NCBI GenBank assembly: GCA_035447945.1
Contig: DAOTHZ010000002.1
Location: 6,887 to 70,886, forward strand
Reading direction: 5' to 3'
Source of the DNA: Syntrophomonas_B sp035447945
Lineage (GTDB): Bacteria > Bacillota > Syntrophomonadia > Syntrophomonadales > Syntrophomonadaceae
DNA length: 64,000 bases
Under the pieces are notes generated by a model, which had not been told where the DNA came from, made no database searches, and was given only the letters and a program-made list of their open reading frames with translations. A program made the translations under genes and the position numbers. The first letter of the stretch is position 1, and every line of letters begins with the position of its first letter. Shown here in pieces: positions 50,926-59,816 of the stretch.

Positions 50926-51297
50926 TTAATTTGCGGTCTTGTCATCAGGAATTTTATCCTGTTCCGCTTCCGGTAGTACCGCCGACTTCTCTCCAACTTC
51001 AGTGGCATCTGGTTCATCGCTTTCATCAGCAATGACTTCCGATGCTACAATTATTTCTTCCTCAACCGGTTTGGCTTCCAAGGGATTGGGCGGGATGTCC
51101 TTGGGCGCAGGTTTGGTTAAATCATCCAAGTTGACCGCATCCTGAAACTCTTTGCGCACACCGGTCGTGACTTTGCGAAATTCATTCAAGCCTTTACCAA
51201 TTGAGCGGGCAACATCGGGCAGTTTGCCCGGGCCAACTACAATCAATGCAATCAACAGGATCAACACCAGTTCCCAAGGGCCAATGTTGCCAAGCAT
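50926..51297 (-). CDS. Second TatA/TatB-like translocase subunit
   Basis: A 123-residue protein with the TatA-type helix NIGPWELVLILLIALIVVGPGKLPDV followed by an amphipathic segment and a long acidic tail rich in Glu and Pro. The tail is longer than in the 60-residue TatA at 3257, so it may play a TatB-like role or serve a different set of substrates. Good AGGAGG 6 bases upstream. It is divergent from the ComM-like gene. No promoter was placed with confidence. Confidence 0.88.
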   Translation of the reverse strand: MLGNIGPWELVLILLIALIVVGPGKLPDVARSIGKGLNEFRKVTTGVRKEFQDAVNLDDLTKPAPKDIPPNPLEAKPVEEEIIVASEVIADESDEPDATEVGEKSAVLPEAEQDKIPDDKTAN

Positions 51298-51484
51298 AAC
51301 ATCCTCCTGTATATCTTTTCATGGTTTTTATAAATAGTTTTCATTTATTGTACTCTGATTAACCCTGTAATAGCAATTAATTTTGCACCCAACGCACTTT
51401 TTATGGCCACAGCTATCTTTTATGGCAGGATTTTACATAATAACTGCGAATACTTATGGTAATAAGATTTTTCAGGAGATAACG

Positions 51485-53017
51485 ATGCTTGCTACCACCA
51501 ACACTTTATTAATAAATGGTATCGAGGCGGTTCCGGTCAAGGTAGAGGTAGACATACAGAATGGATTGCCCAATTTTGAATTGATCGGGCTGGCCCAGGC
51601 AGCTCTGAAAGAAGCCCGGGAAAGGGTCAAAGCTGCCTTGAAAAACTCCGGCTATGAGTTTCCCAATCGCAAAATCATCGTCAACCTGGCCCCGGCCGAT
51701 TTGAAAAAGGAAGGCAGCCATTTTGACCTGGCAATTGCCCTGGGCATCCTGCTGGCCTCCGGACAAATAGAGGCAACTTTTATTGAAAACCTGTTCTTCG
51801 CAGGGGAGCTCTCCCTGGACGGCAGTCTGCGCCAGGTACCGGGCATCCTGCCCATGAGTCTGGCGCTGATCGGAGCAACACCCGACACACGTTTCATCGT
51901 ACCTGCTGCCAACTGCCGCGAGGCTGGTCTGGTGCATGAGACCCATACCCTGGCCGCAGCCAGTCTGCAGCAGGTGATTGACTGGCTGGAAGGCAACGAT
52001 ACGCTGGATCTGGCCACTGAAGAATATGGGAAAGAAAATCGAAGCGGCGAACCCCAGCCGGACTTTGCCGAAGTCAAAGGGCAGGAATCCGCCAAGCGAG
52101 CGTTGCAGGTCGCCGCAGCAGGGCTGCACAATGTCCTGCTGATCGGCCCCCCGGGGGGAGGCAAAACCATGCTGGCCCGTCGCATGCCCAGCATCATGCC
52201 GGATATGACCCGGGAGGAAATTTTGGAAACCACCAAAATTTATTCCGTCGCCGGTTTGTTGACTGCAGATCATCCTCTGATTGCGGTCCGTCCCTTCCGC
52301 GCACCCCACAAAAACGCCTCTACCGCCAGTATTATCGGCGGCGGCAAAGTACCGCGCCCGGGCGAGATCAGTCTGGCCCAAAACGGTGTTCTTTTCCTCG
52401 ACGAATTTACTGAATTCCACCGGGATGTGCTGGAAGCCCTGCGCCAGCCGCTGGAAGACAAACTGGTTACCATCGCCCGGGCCCAGGCCACTTGTACATA
52501 TCCGGCCAACTTCAGTCTGGTGGCCAGCTGCAATCCCTGCCCGTGCGGTTTTTATGGCTCTGATCTGGAGTGCACCTGTACCCCGCTGCAAATCCAAAAA
52601 TATTTGGGTCGCATTAGTGGGCCGTTGCTGGATCGCATGGATCTGCATGTGGAAGTGCCGCGCGTCATCTTTGAACAATTGCGTACCGACAGCAACAGCG
52701 AAAACTCTGCCTCCTTGCGGGAAAAGGTACTGCTCGCCCGGGAAATCCAGTTGCAGCGCTTTGCCCGGCACAAATTCAAACTCAATTCGCAAATGCGTCC
52801 CACTGACGTTAAAAAGTTTTGCCGTCTGGACGAAGCCTCAGAAGCTCTCTTAAAAAATGCCTTCGACCGGCTAAAAATGAGTGCCCGTGCCTATGACCGC
52901 ATTCTCAAAGTGGCCCGTACCATTGCCGATTTGGATAACGTTGCGAATATAAGAATCCAGCATCTGGCCGAAGCCATGCAATACCGCAGTCTGGATCGCA
53001 AATACTGGCATAATTAA
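51485..53017 (+). CDS. YifB/ComM-family AAA+ Mg-chelatase-like protein
   Basis: ComM-like AAA+ helicase that assists branch migration during natural transformation in some bacteria. The 510-residue protein has the N-terminal S5-like domain (GLPNFELIGLAQAALKEARERVKAAL), the Walker A LIGPPGGGKTMLARR near residue 218, Walker B GVLFLDEFTEF, and the zinc-type CNPCPCGFYGSD. The start at 51485 follows CAGGAG. It is divergent from the second tatA. Confidence 0.94.
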   Translation: MLATTNTLLINGIEAVPVKVEVDIQNGLPNFELIGLAQAALKEARERVKAALKNSGYEFPNRKIIVNLAPADLKKEGSHFDLAIALGILLASGQIEATFIENLFFAGELSLDGSLRQVPGILPMSLALIGATPDTRFIVPAANCREAGLVHETHTLAAASLQQVIDWLEGNDTLDLATEEYGKENRSGEPQPDFAEVKGQESAKRALQVAAAGLHNVLLIGPPGGGKTMLARRMPSIMPDMTREEILETTKIYSVAGLLTADHPLIAVRPFRAPHKNASTASIIGGGKVPRPGEISLAQNGVLFLDEFTEFHRDVLEALRQPLEDKLVTIARAQATCTYPANFSLVASCNPCPCGFYGSDLECTCTPLQIQKYLGRISGPLLDRMDLHVEVPRVIFEQLRTDSNSENSASLREKVLLAREIQLQRFARHKFKLNSQMRPTDVKKFCRLDEASEALLKNAFDRLKMSARAYDRILKVARTIADLDNVANIRIQHLAEAMQYRSLDRKYWHN

Positions 53018-53121
53018 GACCAGCCGGGAGAAATATATTTAGTCATGTCAAGGGGCCGGCATTGTCTAAAATGGTGCCCGCCCATTCCTATGACAAAATT
53101 TCTGAATATCTTCCGTCGGTG

Positions 53122-53141
53122 ACACTTCTTGAACACTTCTT
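53122..53141 (+). repeat. Nine-base direct repeat upstream of the HTH regulator
   Basis: ACACTTCTT occurs twice, 53122-53130 and 53133-53141, starting 11 bases apart (one helical turn). It is about 100 bases before the HTH gene. Possibly an operator. No good -35/-10 pair could be placed with confidence in this 224-base gap. Confidence 0.3.
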
Positions 53142-53241
53142 TCATTTCATCAACAACAATTATATAATTTAAGGAACAGAATACGAAATGCAATACTGTA
53201 CCCTTCGAAACGGTCGAGCATCTGCAGGAAAGGAGCAAGCA

Positions 53242-53649
53242 GTGAGTTACAAAAAACTCGGAAAGAGAATTCAGCATGCCAGGGAGGAGGCCGGTTTGAG
53301 TCAGGAACAGCTGGCAGCGATACTTGGTTGTTCCCAGCCAACCCTTTCCAATTATGAAAAAGGAAAAAGCAGGATTTATCTGACCCAATTGCAAAAAGTT
53401 TCAGAGATATTAAACCGCCCGGTGCAATATTTTCTGGAAGCAATGGAACCTTCAGAAGAAGAGCGAGGCCAAGCGTATGCAGCGGAGATTAGCCGTTCTT
53501 ATCTGGAAGAAGCTTCCTCACAAATGGACAAAGACATCTTATCCATTTTGAAAATATTGCAGGAGTTGTCCCCCGAAGCCCGCAGAACCGTCTATGAGTT
53601 TGCCCAATGGGAATATCATAAATCTCGGAGGTATGGTAACAATGGTTAA
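53242..53649 (+). CDS. XRE-family helix-turn-helix regulator
   Basis: A 135-residue protein with an N-terminal HTH (LGKRIQHAREEAGLSQEQLAAILGCSQPTLSNYEKGKSRI, residues about 5-45) and a C-terminal helical part. The GTG start follows AAAGGAG. Its stop overlaps the start of the acyl-CoA dehydrogenase by 8 bases, so it is probably a cis regulator of this operon. Ligand unknown. Confidence 0.85.
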   Translation: MSYKKLGKRIQHAREEAGLSQEQLAAILGCSQPTLSNYEKGKSRIYLTQLQKVSEILNRPVQYFLEAMEPSEEERGQAYAAEISRSYLEEASSQMDKDILSILKILQELSPEARRTVYEFAQWEYHKSRRYGNNG

Positions 53650-54781
53650 TTTCGCACTCAACAACAATCAGCAAAGCCTTATCAAAAGCATTCGTCTGCT
53701 GGCCCCCCAGCTGGCGCAAAAAGAAATGGAAATTGATCAGCACCGCAGTGAGGCATTTGATTGCTCACTGGTGAATGAACTGGCCAAGCTAAATCTGCTG
53801 AACCCCATGGTTCCCCCTGAATTTGGCGGACGCGGCCTGAACTACTTCGATTACGCTCTGCTGATGGAAGAGATCGGTGCCGTCAGCCCCGGCCTGGCAG
53901 CGGTCATGATCTTTAACTGTCATTTTATCAGCATTCTGGATAGCATCGGCACCGAAGAACAAAAAGCTCAATACCTGCCGGTATTCACCCAGCAGCAACC
54001 CAAGCTGGCCGCCATGGCACTCAGCGAGAAAAATGCCGGCTCCGATGCCGGCAACATGAGCACTCTGGCCGTGAAGAAAAACGATCACTATCTCATCAGC
54101 GGCATTAAAGAATACGTAACCAACGGTACGAATGCAGATTACATCGTCTGTTTTGCCACGCTCGATCCCACCCGTGCCCGTTCGCAAATGCTGGCCTTGC
54201 TTGTCCCGGGCAATGCACCGGGGATCCGCCAGGGGCAATTGCGTAAGACCATGGGCATCCGCTATGCCCACTGTACGGAACTGATTTTTGACAACGTTTC
54301 CGTTCCCGCAGCCAATCTTCTGGGCGAGGAAGGCAACGGATACATGATCATCACCCAGGCGATCGATCGCGACAAGGTGCTGACTGGTGCCATTGGAGTC
54401 GGCATCGCCCGCGCAGCTTTTGACATGGCCCTGGCCTTTGCCAAGGATAGAAAACAATTCGGCCGCACGATTTACGAAAATCAAGCCATTGCCTTTGAAC
54501 TGTCAAAGATGGCCGCCCAGATCGAAGCCGCCCGCATGGTCGTCTGGAAAGCCTCCTGGCTGCTCGATAACAATGAAGATTTTACCGTCGCCGCATCCAT
54601 TGCCAAAATTACCGGCACTACTACCGCTGAAGAAGTAGTCAGCAAGGCCATGGATATTGTGGGCGGGCGGGCCTATCTGGAAGGACATCCACTGGAGAAG
54701 CTCTATCGGGATGTCAAGATTTTCAGCAACCTGGAAGGCACCAACCACATTCAAAACGCGATTATTACTTCGCTGTTGTAG
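53642..54781 (+). CDS. Acyl-CoA dehydrogenase
   Basis: FAD-dependent enzyme oxidising an acyl-CoA thioester to the 2,3-enoyl-CoA. The 379-residue protein shows the family order: N-terminal helices, AMALSEKNAGSDAGNMST (FAD and substrate), YVTNGTNADY, the middle strand domain, FGRTIYENQAIAFELSKMAAQIEAAR and the catalytic Glu in NLEGTNHIQNAI. The start at 53642 follows GGAGG by ten bases. Substrate chain length cannot be told. Confidence 0.92.
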   Translation: MVNFALNNNQQSLIKSIRLLAPQLAQKEMEIDQHRSEAFDCSLVNELAKLNLLNPMVPPEFGGRGLNYFDYALLMEEIGAVSPGLAAVMIFNCHFISILDSIGTEEQKAQYLPVFTQQQPKLAAMALSEKNAGSDAGNMSTLAVKKNDHYLISGIKEYVTNGTNADYIVCFATLDPTRARSQMLALLVPGNAPGIRQGQLRKTMGIRYAHCTELIFDNVSVPAANLLGEEGNGYMIITQAIDRDKVLTGAIGVGIARAAFDMALAFAKDRKQFGRTIYENQAIAFELSKMAAQIEAARMVVWKASWLLDNNEDFTVAASIAKITGTTTAEEVVSKAMDIVGGRAYLEGHPLEKLYRDVKIFSNLEGTNHIQNAIITSLL

Positions 54782-54840
54782 GCAGCGTGGGGATTTATCC
54801 CGCCGGCAACCAACACAATAATGAATTGGGGAGAGTTTTT

Positions 54841-56340
54841 ATGGACGCATATGTCTTGTCCATCGATCAAGGCACGACCGGCACCACCATTCTCATCATC
54901 GATCACGAAGGACGGATCGTAGCCCGGGCCGGCCGCGAATTCAAGCAATATTACCCCCAGCCCGGCTGGGTCGAACATGACCCCCGGGAAATCCTTGAAA
55001 TCACCCGCATGCTGATCCGCCTGGCCATTTCCCAAGCCGGACTCAGCGCCGGTCAGATCAAAGCCATCGGCATTACCAACCAGCGTGAAACCACGGTCGT
55101 TTGGGATCAATACAGCGGGCAGCCAATCGGCAACGCCATCGTCTGGCAATGCCGCCGCACTGCTCCCCTCTGCGAAGAAATGAAGGCCGCCGGCTGGACG
55201 GAGAAAATCAAGGCCCGCACCGGCTTGATCATCGACGCCTATTTTTCAGCCACCAAACTGGCCTGGATGTTGGAAAACATTCCTGACGCCCGTAAAAAAG
55301 CGGAAGACGGCCGGTTGCTGTTCGGCACCATCGATAGCTGGCTGTTGTGGAATCTGAGCGGCGGTCGGGTACACGCCACCGATTATACGAATGCCTCGCG
55401 CACCATGCTGTATGACATTCACCAGCTAGGCTGGGATGAAGAGATCCTGGCTTATTTGAACATTCCCCCAACCATGCTGCCGGCGGTACGCTCCTGCAGT
55501 GAAGTTTACGGACTATGCCAGGCAGATTTGTTGGGAGAAGAAATCCCCCTGGCTGGCGTGGCCGGCGATCAACAAGCCGCCCTCTTCGGTCAGCACTGCT
55601 TTACGCCCGGTTCCGCCAAAAACACCTATGGCACCGGCTGTTTTTTATTGATGAACACCGGCTGCCAGGCAGTAACCTCCGCCCATGGTCTGGTGACTAC
55701 CATTGCCTGGGGACTCAATCAAGAAATCACCTATGCGCTGGAAGGCAGCGTTTTTGTGGCCGGGGCGGCTGTGCAATGGCTGCGCGACGAAATGCAGCTG
55801 ATTGCCAATTCCGCTGAAAGTGAGGCCGTCGCCCGCTCGCTGGAGAGCAATGACGGCGTCTACATGGTGCCTGCCTTTGTCGGCCTGGGCGCGCCCTACT
55901 GGGACATGTACGCGCGCGGTACGCTGGTAGGGCTGAGCCGCGGCACCGGACGCCTTCACATCGTCCGGGCGGTACTGGAGTCCATCGCCTATCAAAGCTG
56001 TGATGTGCTGACCGCTATGATGACCGATGCCAACATCCGCCTCGATTCACTCAAAGTTGATGGCGGTGCCTGCAGCAACGACTTTCTAATGCAATTTCAG
56101 GCAGATATGCTGGGCGTCACCGTGGAACGTCCCGCCATGATCGAATCAACTGCTCTGGGTGCAGGTTATTTGGCCGGATTGGCAACCGGCTTCTGGTCGA
56201 ATCTGGAGGAACTGCAGCAGACTCGCAAGGTTGACCGTCTTTTCCATCCCCGGATGGAGGCAGCCCAAAGACAAATCATGCTAAACGGCTGGCAGAAAGC
56301 CGTTAAATGTGCCCTGACCACCCCGGGAAAAGCCGAATAA
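54841..56340 (+). CDS. glpK: Glycerol kinase
   Basis: Phosphorylates glycerol with ATP to glycerol 3-phosphate. The 499-residue protein shows VLSIDQGTTGTT, GWVEHDPREI, AIGITNQRETTVVWD, GVAGDQQAALFGQ, NTYGTGCF and the C-terminal KVDGGACSNDFLMQFQADMLGV. In many Firmicutes a histidine shortly before the EVPIAG motif is phosphorylated by HPr; here that stretch reads GLCQADLLGEEIPLAG without it, so PTS control may be absent. It lies 60 bases after the acyl-CoA dehydrogenase. Confidence 0.96.
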   Translation: MDAYVLSIDQGTTGTTILIIDHEGRIVARAGREFKQYYPQPGWVEHDPREILEITRMLIRLAISQAGLSAGQIKAIGITNQRETTVVWDQYSGQPIGNAIVWQCRRTAPLCEEMKAAGWTEKIKARTGLIIDAYFSATKLAWMLENIPDARKKAEDGRLLFGTIDSWLLWNLSGGRVHATDYTNASRTMLYDIHQLGWDEEILAYLNIPPTMLPAVRSCSEVYGLCQADLLGEEIPLAGVAGDQQAALFGQHCFTPGSAKNTYGTGCFLLMNTGCQAVTSAHGLVTTIAWGLNQEITYALEGSVFVAGAAVQWLRDEMQLIANSAESEAVARSLESNDGVYMVPAFVGLGAPYWDMYARGTLVGLSRGTGRLHIVRAVLESIAYQSCDVLTAMMTDANIRLDSLKVDGGACSNDFLMQFQADMLGVTVERPAMIESTALGAGYLAGLATGFWSNLEELQQTRKVDRLFHPRMEAAQRQIMLNGWQKAVKCALTTPGKAE

Positions 56341-56418
56341 CGACGTTGTTTTCCATGACCAATCGTTTTTTTAATTGAGATATAGTCCTTGGGCAAAAAG
56401 AGGAGGGAGCAGAAGAAT

Positions 56419-57531
56419 ATGTATGAAGATTGTGTATTTCTGGATTTCGATTATATGGAAAAATTCATGGCGGAAGTCTTTTGCGGACTTGGCGTCCCCC
56501 GCGAAGACGCTGAAATCTGCGCGGATGTACTGATCACCTCCGACAAGCGCGGCATCGATTCCCACGGCATCGGGCGCCTCAAACCCATTTATTATGATCG
56601 CATCAAAGCCGGTATTCTTGACCCCGTGACCCGCATGGAGATTATACGGGAAGGACCAACTACTGCGGTGATCGACGGTCACAACGGCATGGGCCATGTA
56701 ATTGGCCAGCGCGCCATGCAAATGGCCATCGACAAAGCCAAAAAATTCGGCATGGGCATGGTCGCTGTCCGCAACTCCTCCCATTACGGGATCGCCGGTT
56801 ATTTCGCTCTGATGGCAGTACAAAACGGCATGATCGGAATCACCGGCACCAACGCACGCCCTTCCATCGCCCCCACTTTCGGGGTGGAAAACATGTTGGG
56901 TACCAATCCCATGACTTTCGGCATCCCCACGGATGAACCCTTCCCCTTTGTACTCGACTGTGCCACCTCCGTATCCCAGCGTGGCAAGATCGAGGTTTAT
57001 GACCGGGAAAACAAAGAAATTCCGGAAGGCTGGGTCATTGACAAGAGCGGTCAAACCCGCACCGACACCCATCAAATCCTGCTCGACCTGGTCAGCGGGC
57101 AAGCCGCCCTCACCCCGCTGGGCGGCATCGGCGAAGACAATGGCGGCTATAAAGGCTACGGCTATGCAACCGTGGTGGAAATCTTGTCCGCTGCCCTGCA
57201 AGGCGGAACTTTCATGAAAGCCCTGAGTGGACGCGACGCGAACGGCCAACTGCGTCCCTACAATCTCGGCCACTTCTTCATCGCCATCGATATTGAAGCC
57301 TTTACAGAGCTGGACAGTTTCCAAAAAAGCACCGGCGACATCCTGCGCGCCCTGCGTGCTTCCGAGAAAGCCCCCGGCGCCAGCCGCATTTATACCGCCG
57401 GTGAAAAAGAATATTTGGCCTGGCAGGAGCGCCAGGGCAAAGGCGTGCCGCTGAACAAAGTGCTGCAGCAGGAAGTACTGCAAATGCGGGAAGAGCTGGG
57501 ACTGAAAGATTTCCATTTTCCATTTGAATAA
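56419..57531 (+). CDS. Ldh family malate/L-lactate (2-hydroxyacid) dehydrogenase
   Basis: NAD(P)-dependent dehydrogenase of the AllD/YbiC/ComC (type 2 malate/lactate dehydrogenase) family, oxidising an S-2-hydroxyacid. The 370-residue protein shows KRGIDSHGIGRL, the SSHYGIAGYFALMA motif, the NARPSIAPTFG segment and LGTNPMTFGIPT. The ATG at 56419 follows GGGAG by 9 bases. The exact substrate (malate, lactate, sulfolactate, ureidoglycolate) cannot be decided. It ends the regulator-acyl-CoA dehydrogenase-glpK run. Confidence 0.9.
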   Translation: MYEDCVFLDFDYMEKFMAEVFCGLGVPREDAEICADVLITSDKRGIDSHGIGRLKPIYYDRIKAGILDPVTRMEIIREGPTTAVIDGHNGMGHVIGQRAMQMAIDKAKKFGMGMVAVRNSSHYGIAGYFALMAVQNGMIGITGTNARPSIAPTFGVENMLGTNPMTFGIPTDEPFPFVLDCATSVSQRGKIEVYDRENKEIPEGWVIDKSGQTRTDTHQILLDLVSGQAALTPLGGIGEDNGGYKGYGYATVVEILSAALQGGTFMKALSGRDANGQLRPYNLGHFFIAIDIEAFTELDSFQKSTGDILRALRASEKAPGASRIYTAGEKEYLAWQERQGKGVPLNKVLQQEVLQMREELGLKDFHFPFE

Positions 57532-57553
57532 ATTTCATAAATGTTCTGCAGCT

Positions 57554-57586
57554 AAAACCCCGTTTTTACGGGGTTTTATATTTTTT
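57554..57586 (+). terminator. Rho-independent terminator after the 2-hydroxyacid dehydrogenase
   Basis: AAAACCCCGT (57554-57563) and ACGGGGTTTT (57568-57577) form a 10-base-pair stem with a 4-base loop, followed by TATATTTTTT on the plus strand. Confidence 0.88.
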
Positions 57587-57598
57587 AATGGACAGAAA

Positions 57599-57614
57599 TG
57601 TTTCACGTGAAACA
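57599..57614. other. parS centromere-like site
   Basis: TGTTTCACGTGAAACA is a perfect 16-base palindrome and matches the consensus ParB-binding parS site of Bacillus and most bacteria. It lies in the intergenic region just after a terminator, so it is not within a gene. parA and parB are not in the window. Confidence 0.9.
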
Positions 57615-57624
57615 TTGTTGCCAG

Positions 57625-57660
57625 TGTTACATATTACACGAGGACGTTCTTTCTGTAACA
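57625..57660. repeat. Inverted repeat near parS
   Basis: TGTTACA (57625-57631) and TGTAACA (57654-57660) are inverted repeats with a 22-base spacer. They lie 11 bases after parS. Function unknown. Confidence 0.4.
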
Positions 57661-57761
57661 TTGCTGACTCTCTTTTATATTCTCAATTCCAGTAATTCTT
57701 CTATTGACCGCAGGTCATCCCCTTTCATGGACCTTAATCACATCCTTGTCCCGGAGTAACA

Positions 57762-59726
57762 CTACAGCCAGACTGGGCTGTAGCTATTCTTTTCTATGGT
57801 TAGCTGGGTCAAGAGCCGCGCATCGATTGTTTTGGCATAGATATCGCGATGGACGACCGGAATTGGATAAAAGGTGGCGGGGTTGCTCAACACCAGGAGA
57901 AAAGCCTGGTCCGCGGGGGAAAAGTTGTCATTGTTGAGGCTGACCTCCTTGGCATAAATTTCCTCGCCTTCCAGCGCTACTTCGCGGTAGTAACGGTTGA
58001 CCTTCAGATAAAACCAGGGGAGGAATTCTCCAAAATAATCCCGCTGCAGGAGCAGGAAGTAGTCGCGAGTCCTGGACCATTGGCCGAAGAAGTCATTACG
58101 GCTGATTTCGATTAGATCCTGGTTGGTCAGGTCATACAGGAAGGTGAAGGTGACTCTGCCCGGATCGGCGAAGGCCATAATCAGCACTTTATTGATCTCG
58201 GCAGCCAAGGCAAAAAACCAGATACTGTAGTCCGGCAAGGCCAGCACCTCTTGGTCGTTGCCGGTTTCAGTGCTGATTTTCCGCAAGGCGCTGACGCCGT
58301 CGCTATACAGCAGACTTTGATTATCCGTAAACCACTGGGGCATCATGCCGCTAAATGAAAAAAGCGTTCTGCCATCCTGGGTGCTGATTATCCGGCCATT
58401 GTCCAAGGCCAGTTTGCTGCCGTCATAGGACCAGGCGATGGATTCAGCAGGTTCAGAAAGATTCAGACTGCGGGAGGTGCCTTCGGTCAGGTCATGGATG
58501 ATGATTCGGTGGCCGTCGTCGGCCAACAGAGCAACTGCTTTCCGGTCCCGGCGCAGAAATAGTTCCCTGCGGCTGAGATTGGCAAATCTCGCCAGGCGGG
58601 TGGCGCTTCCGCTGGCAAGGCTTAGTTTTATCAAATCGTCGCTGCTGTCAGTCGGCTGCAGGAAAGCGATTTCTCCCTGCAGTTTGGCATTATAACCGGG
58701 CAGCACAATGGTCTCAGCGGGAATCAGGAAATCGTCCGGGACAAGGTTGTTGGCTTGTTGTAATTCACCTAACGGCAAATCGTATTTCTCAGCTACTTTT
58801 TTCAGGGTTTCGCCCTGCTCGGCCAGATGAAAGCTAAGCGGCGGCGGGATCAGCAACAGCTGGCCGGTCTTGATGGTGTAATCGGGGGCGACCAAATGGT
58901 TGAGGAGAATAATCGCTTCGCTTTTCTGTTTGAACAAGCGGGAGATGGTAAAAACCGAGTCGCCGGCCTGTACCCGGTAGTAATATTCCTGCTGGGGGAA
59001 GGCGATGCTGGCGCCCAGCGCCAGATAGGTTTGAGCGCCGACGATGCCGTCTACGACAATGGCGGCGGCGGTTTGAAAATCTTTGACGGCGGCAAGGGTG
59101 GCTGGCTGAAAATAGCCGTTGATTTCCCCACGGTAAATGTTTAGCTGATAAAGGTAATACTGCAGCCAGTAAACGTCCAGTCCCTGGTCGTTGCTGCGCA
59201 GCGTTCTTCCACCCAGGGGAGCATGGATGAATATTTTACGGCAGGTGTCGGGGCCGGCCTGGCCATCGCTCACCAGATCAGGAAAGTCGGCCTGCAACAT
59301 CTGCACCGCCCCCTCGGTATATAACCCAAACCGTCCGTCAGCGCGGCGATTGAGATAGGCTTTTTTATATGCTGTCAGGCGGTTTTGCAAAATCGTCACA
59401 TCTGCACCGCGGGATCCGTTTTTTAAGGTTCGCGATGAAAAGACTTTTTCGCCCGTTGCATAAACGCCGGTCCTGTGCCCCAGACGCAGAAATGTCTTGG
59501 GCCCCACGATCCCGTCCCTGACCAGGCCGAAATACTTCTGGAAGTTCCTGACCGCGGTCCGGGTAAGCGGACCGAATACCCCGTCCACCAGCAGCTTGCC
59601 CGGTACAATCTGGTCAGGCAACTGGTTGAGCAGCGCCTGAAGGATTTGCACATCCGTTCCCTGCAACTGCGGCGATGTCAAACGCAGGTTGCGGCTGCCA
59701 AAAAAAGAATATCCCTGTTCATTCAT
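57762..59726 (-). CDS. Peptidoglycan-binding/LysM/propeller-like protein
   Basis: A 654-residue protein without signal peptide or membrane span. It has three peptidoglycan-binding type 1 repeats (about 18-85, 105-165 and 180-245) with VDGVFGPLTRTAVRNFQKYFGL and DGIVGAQTYLALG as typical units, then two LysM domains (about 250-295 and 300-345; YRVQAGDSVFTISRLF and EQGETLKKVAEKYDLPL). The last 300 residues look like a beta-propeller (AWSYDGSKLALDNGRIISTQDGR). No hydrolase catalytic motif was seen. A role at the spore or cell-wall surface is likely but unproven. Start at 59726 follows AAGGAG. Confidence 0.85.
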   Translation of the reverse strand: MNEQGYSFFGSRNLRLTSPQLQGTDVQILQALLNQLPDQIVPGKLLVDGVFGPLTRTAVRNFQKYFGLVRDGIVGPKTFLRLGHRTGVYATGEKVFSSRTLKNGSRGADVTILQNRLTAYKKAYLNRRADGRFGLYTEGAVQMLQADFPDLVSDGQAGPDTCRKIFIHAPLGGRTLRSNDQGLDVYWLQYYLYQLNIYRGEINGYFQPATLAAVKDFQTAAAIVVDGIVGAQTYLALGASIAFPQQEYYYRVQAGDSVFTISRLFKQKSEAIILLNHLVAPDYTIKTGQLLLIPPPLSFHLAEQGETLKKVAEKYDLPLGELQQANNLVPDDFLIPAETIVLPGYNAKLQGEIAFLQPTDSSDDLIKLSLASGSATRLARFANLSRRELFLRRDRKAVALLADDGHRIIIHDLTEGTSRSLNLSEPAESIAWSYDGSKLALDNGRIISTQDGRTLFSFSGMMPQWFTDNQSLLYSDGVSALRKISTETGNDQEVLALPDYSIWFFALAAEINKVLIMAFADPGRVTFTFLYDLTNQDLIEISRNDFFGQWSRTRDYFLLLQRDYFGEFLPWFYLKVNRYYREVALEGEEIYAKEVSLNNDNFSPADQAFLLVLSNPATFYPIPVVHRDIYAKTIDARLLTQLTIEKNSYSPVWL

Positions 59727-59816
59727 CTTCATATCTCCTTCTGTGAAGTCAATACAATGTATGAAGGATAGGGATGGTTTATAACTATGCCCCCTTGGCT
59801 GGACTTGTCCGCTTGG

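Noticed and set aside
51509..52792. Long minus-strand open frame (427 codons) opposite the ComM-like gene
   Set aside because: Antisense shadow of a conserved AAA+ gene; no motif or ribosome site.
56371..57516. Minus-strand open frame of 381 codons opposite the hydroxyacid dehydrogenase
   Set aside because: Shadow of a conserved gene, no signal of its own.
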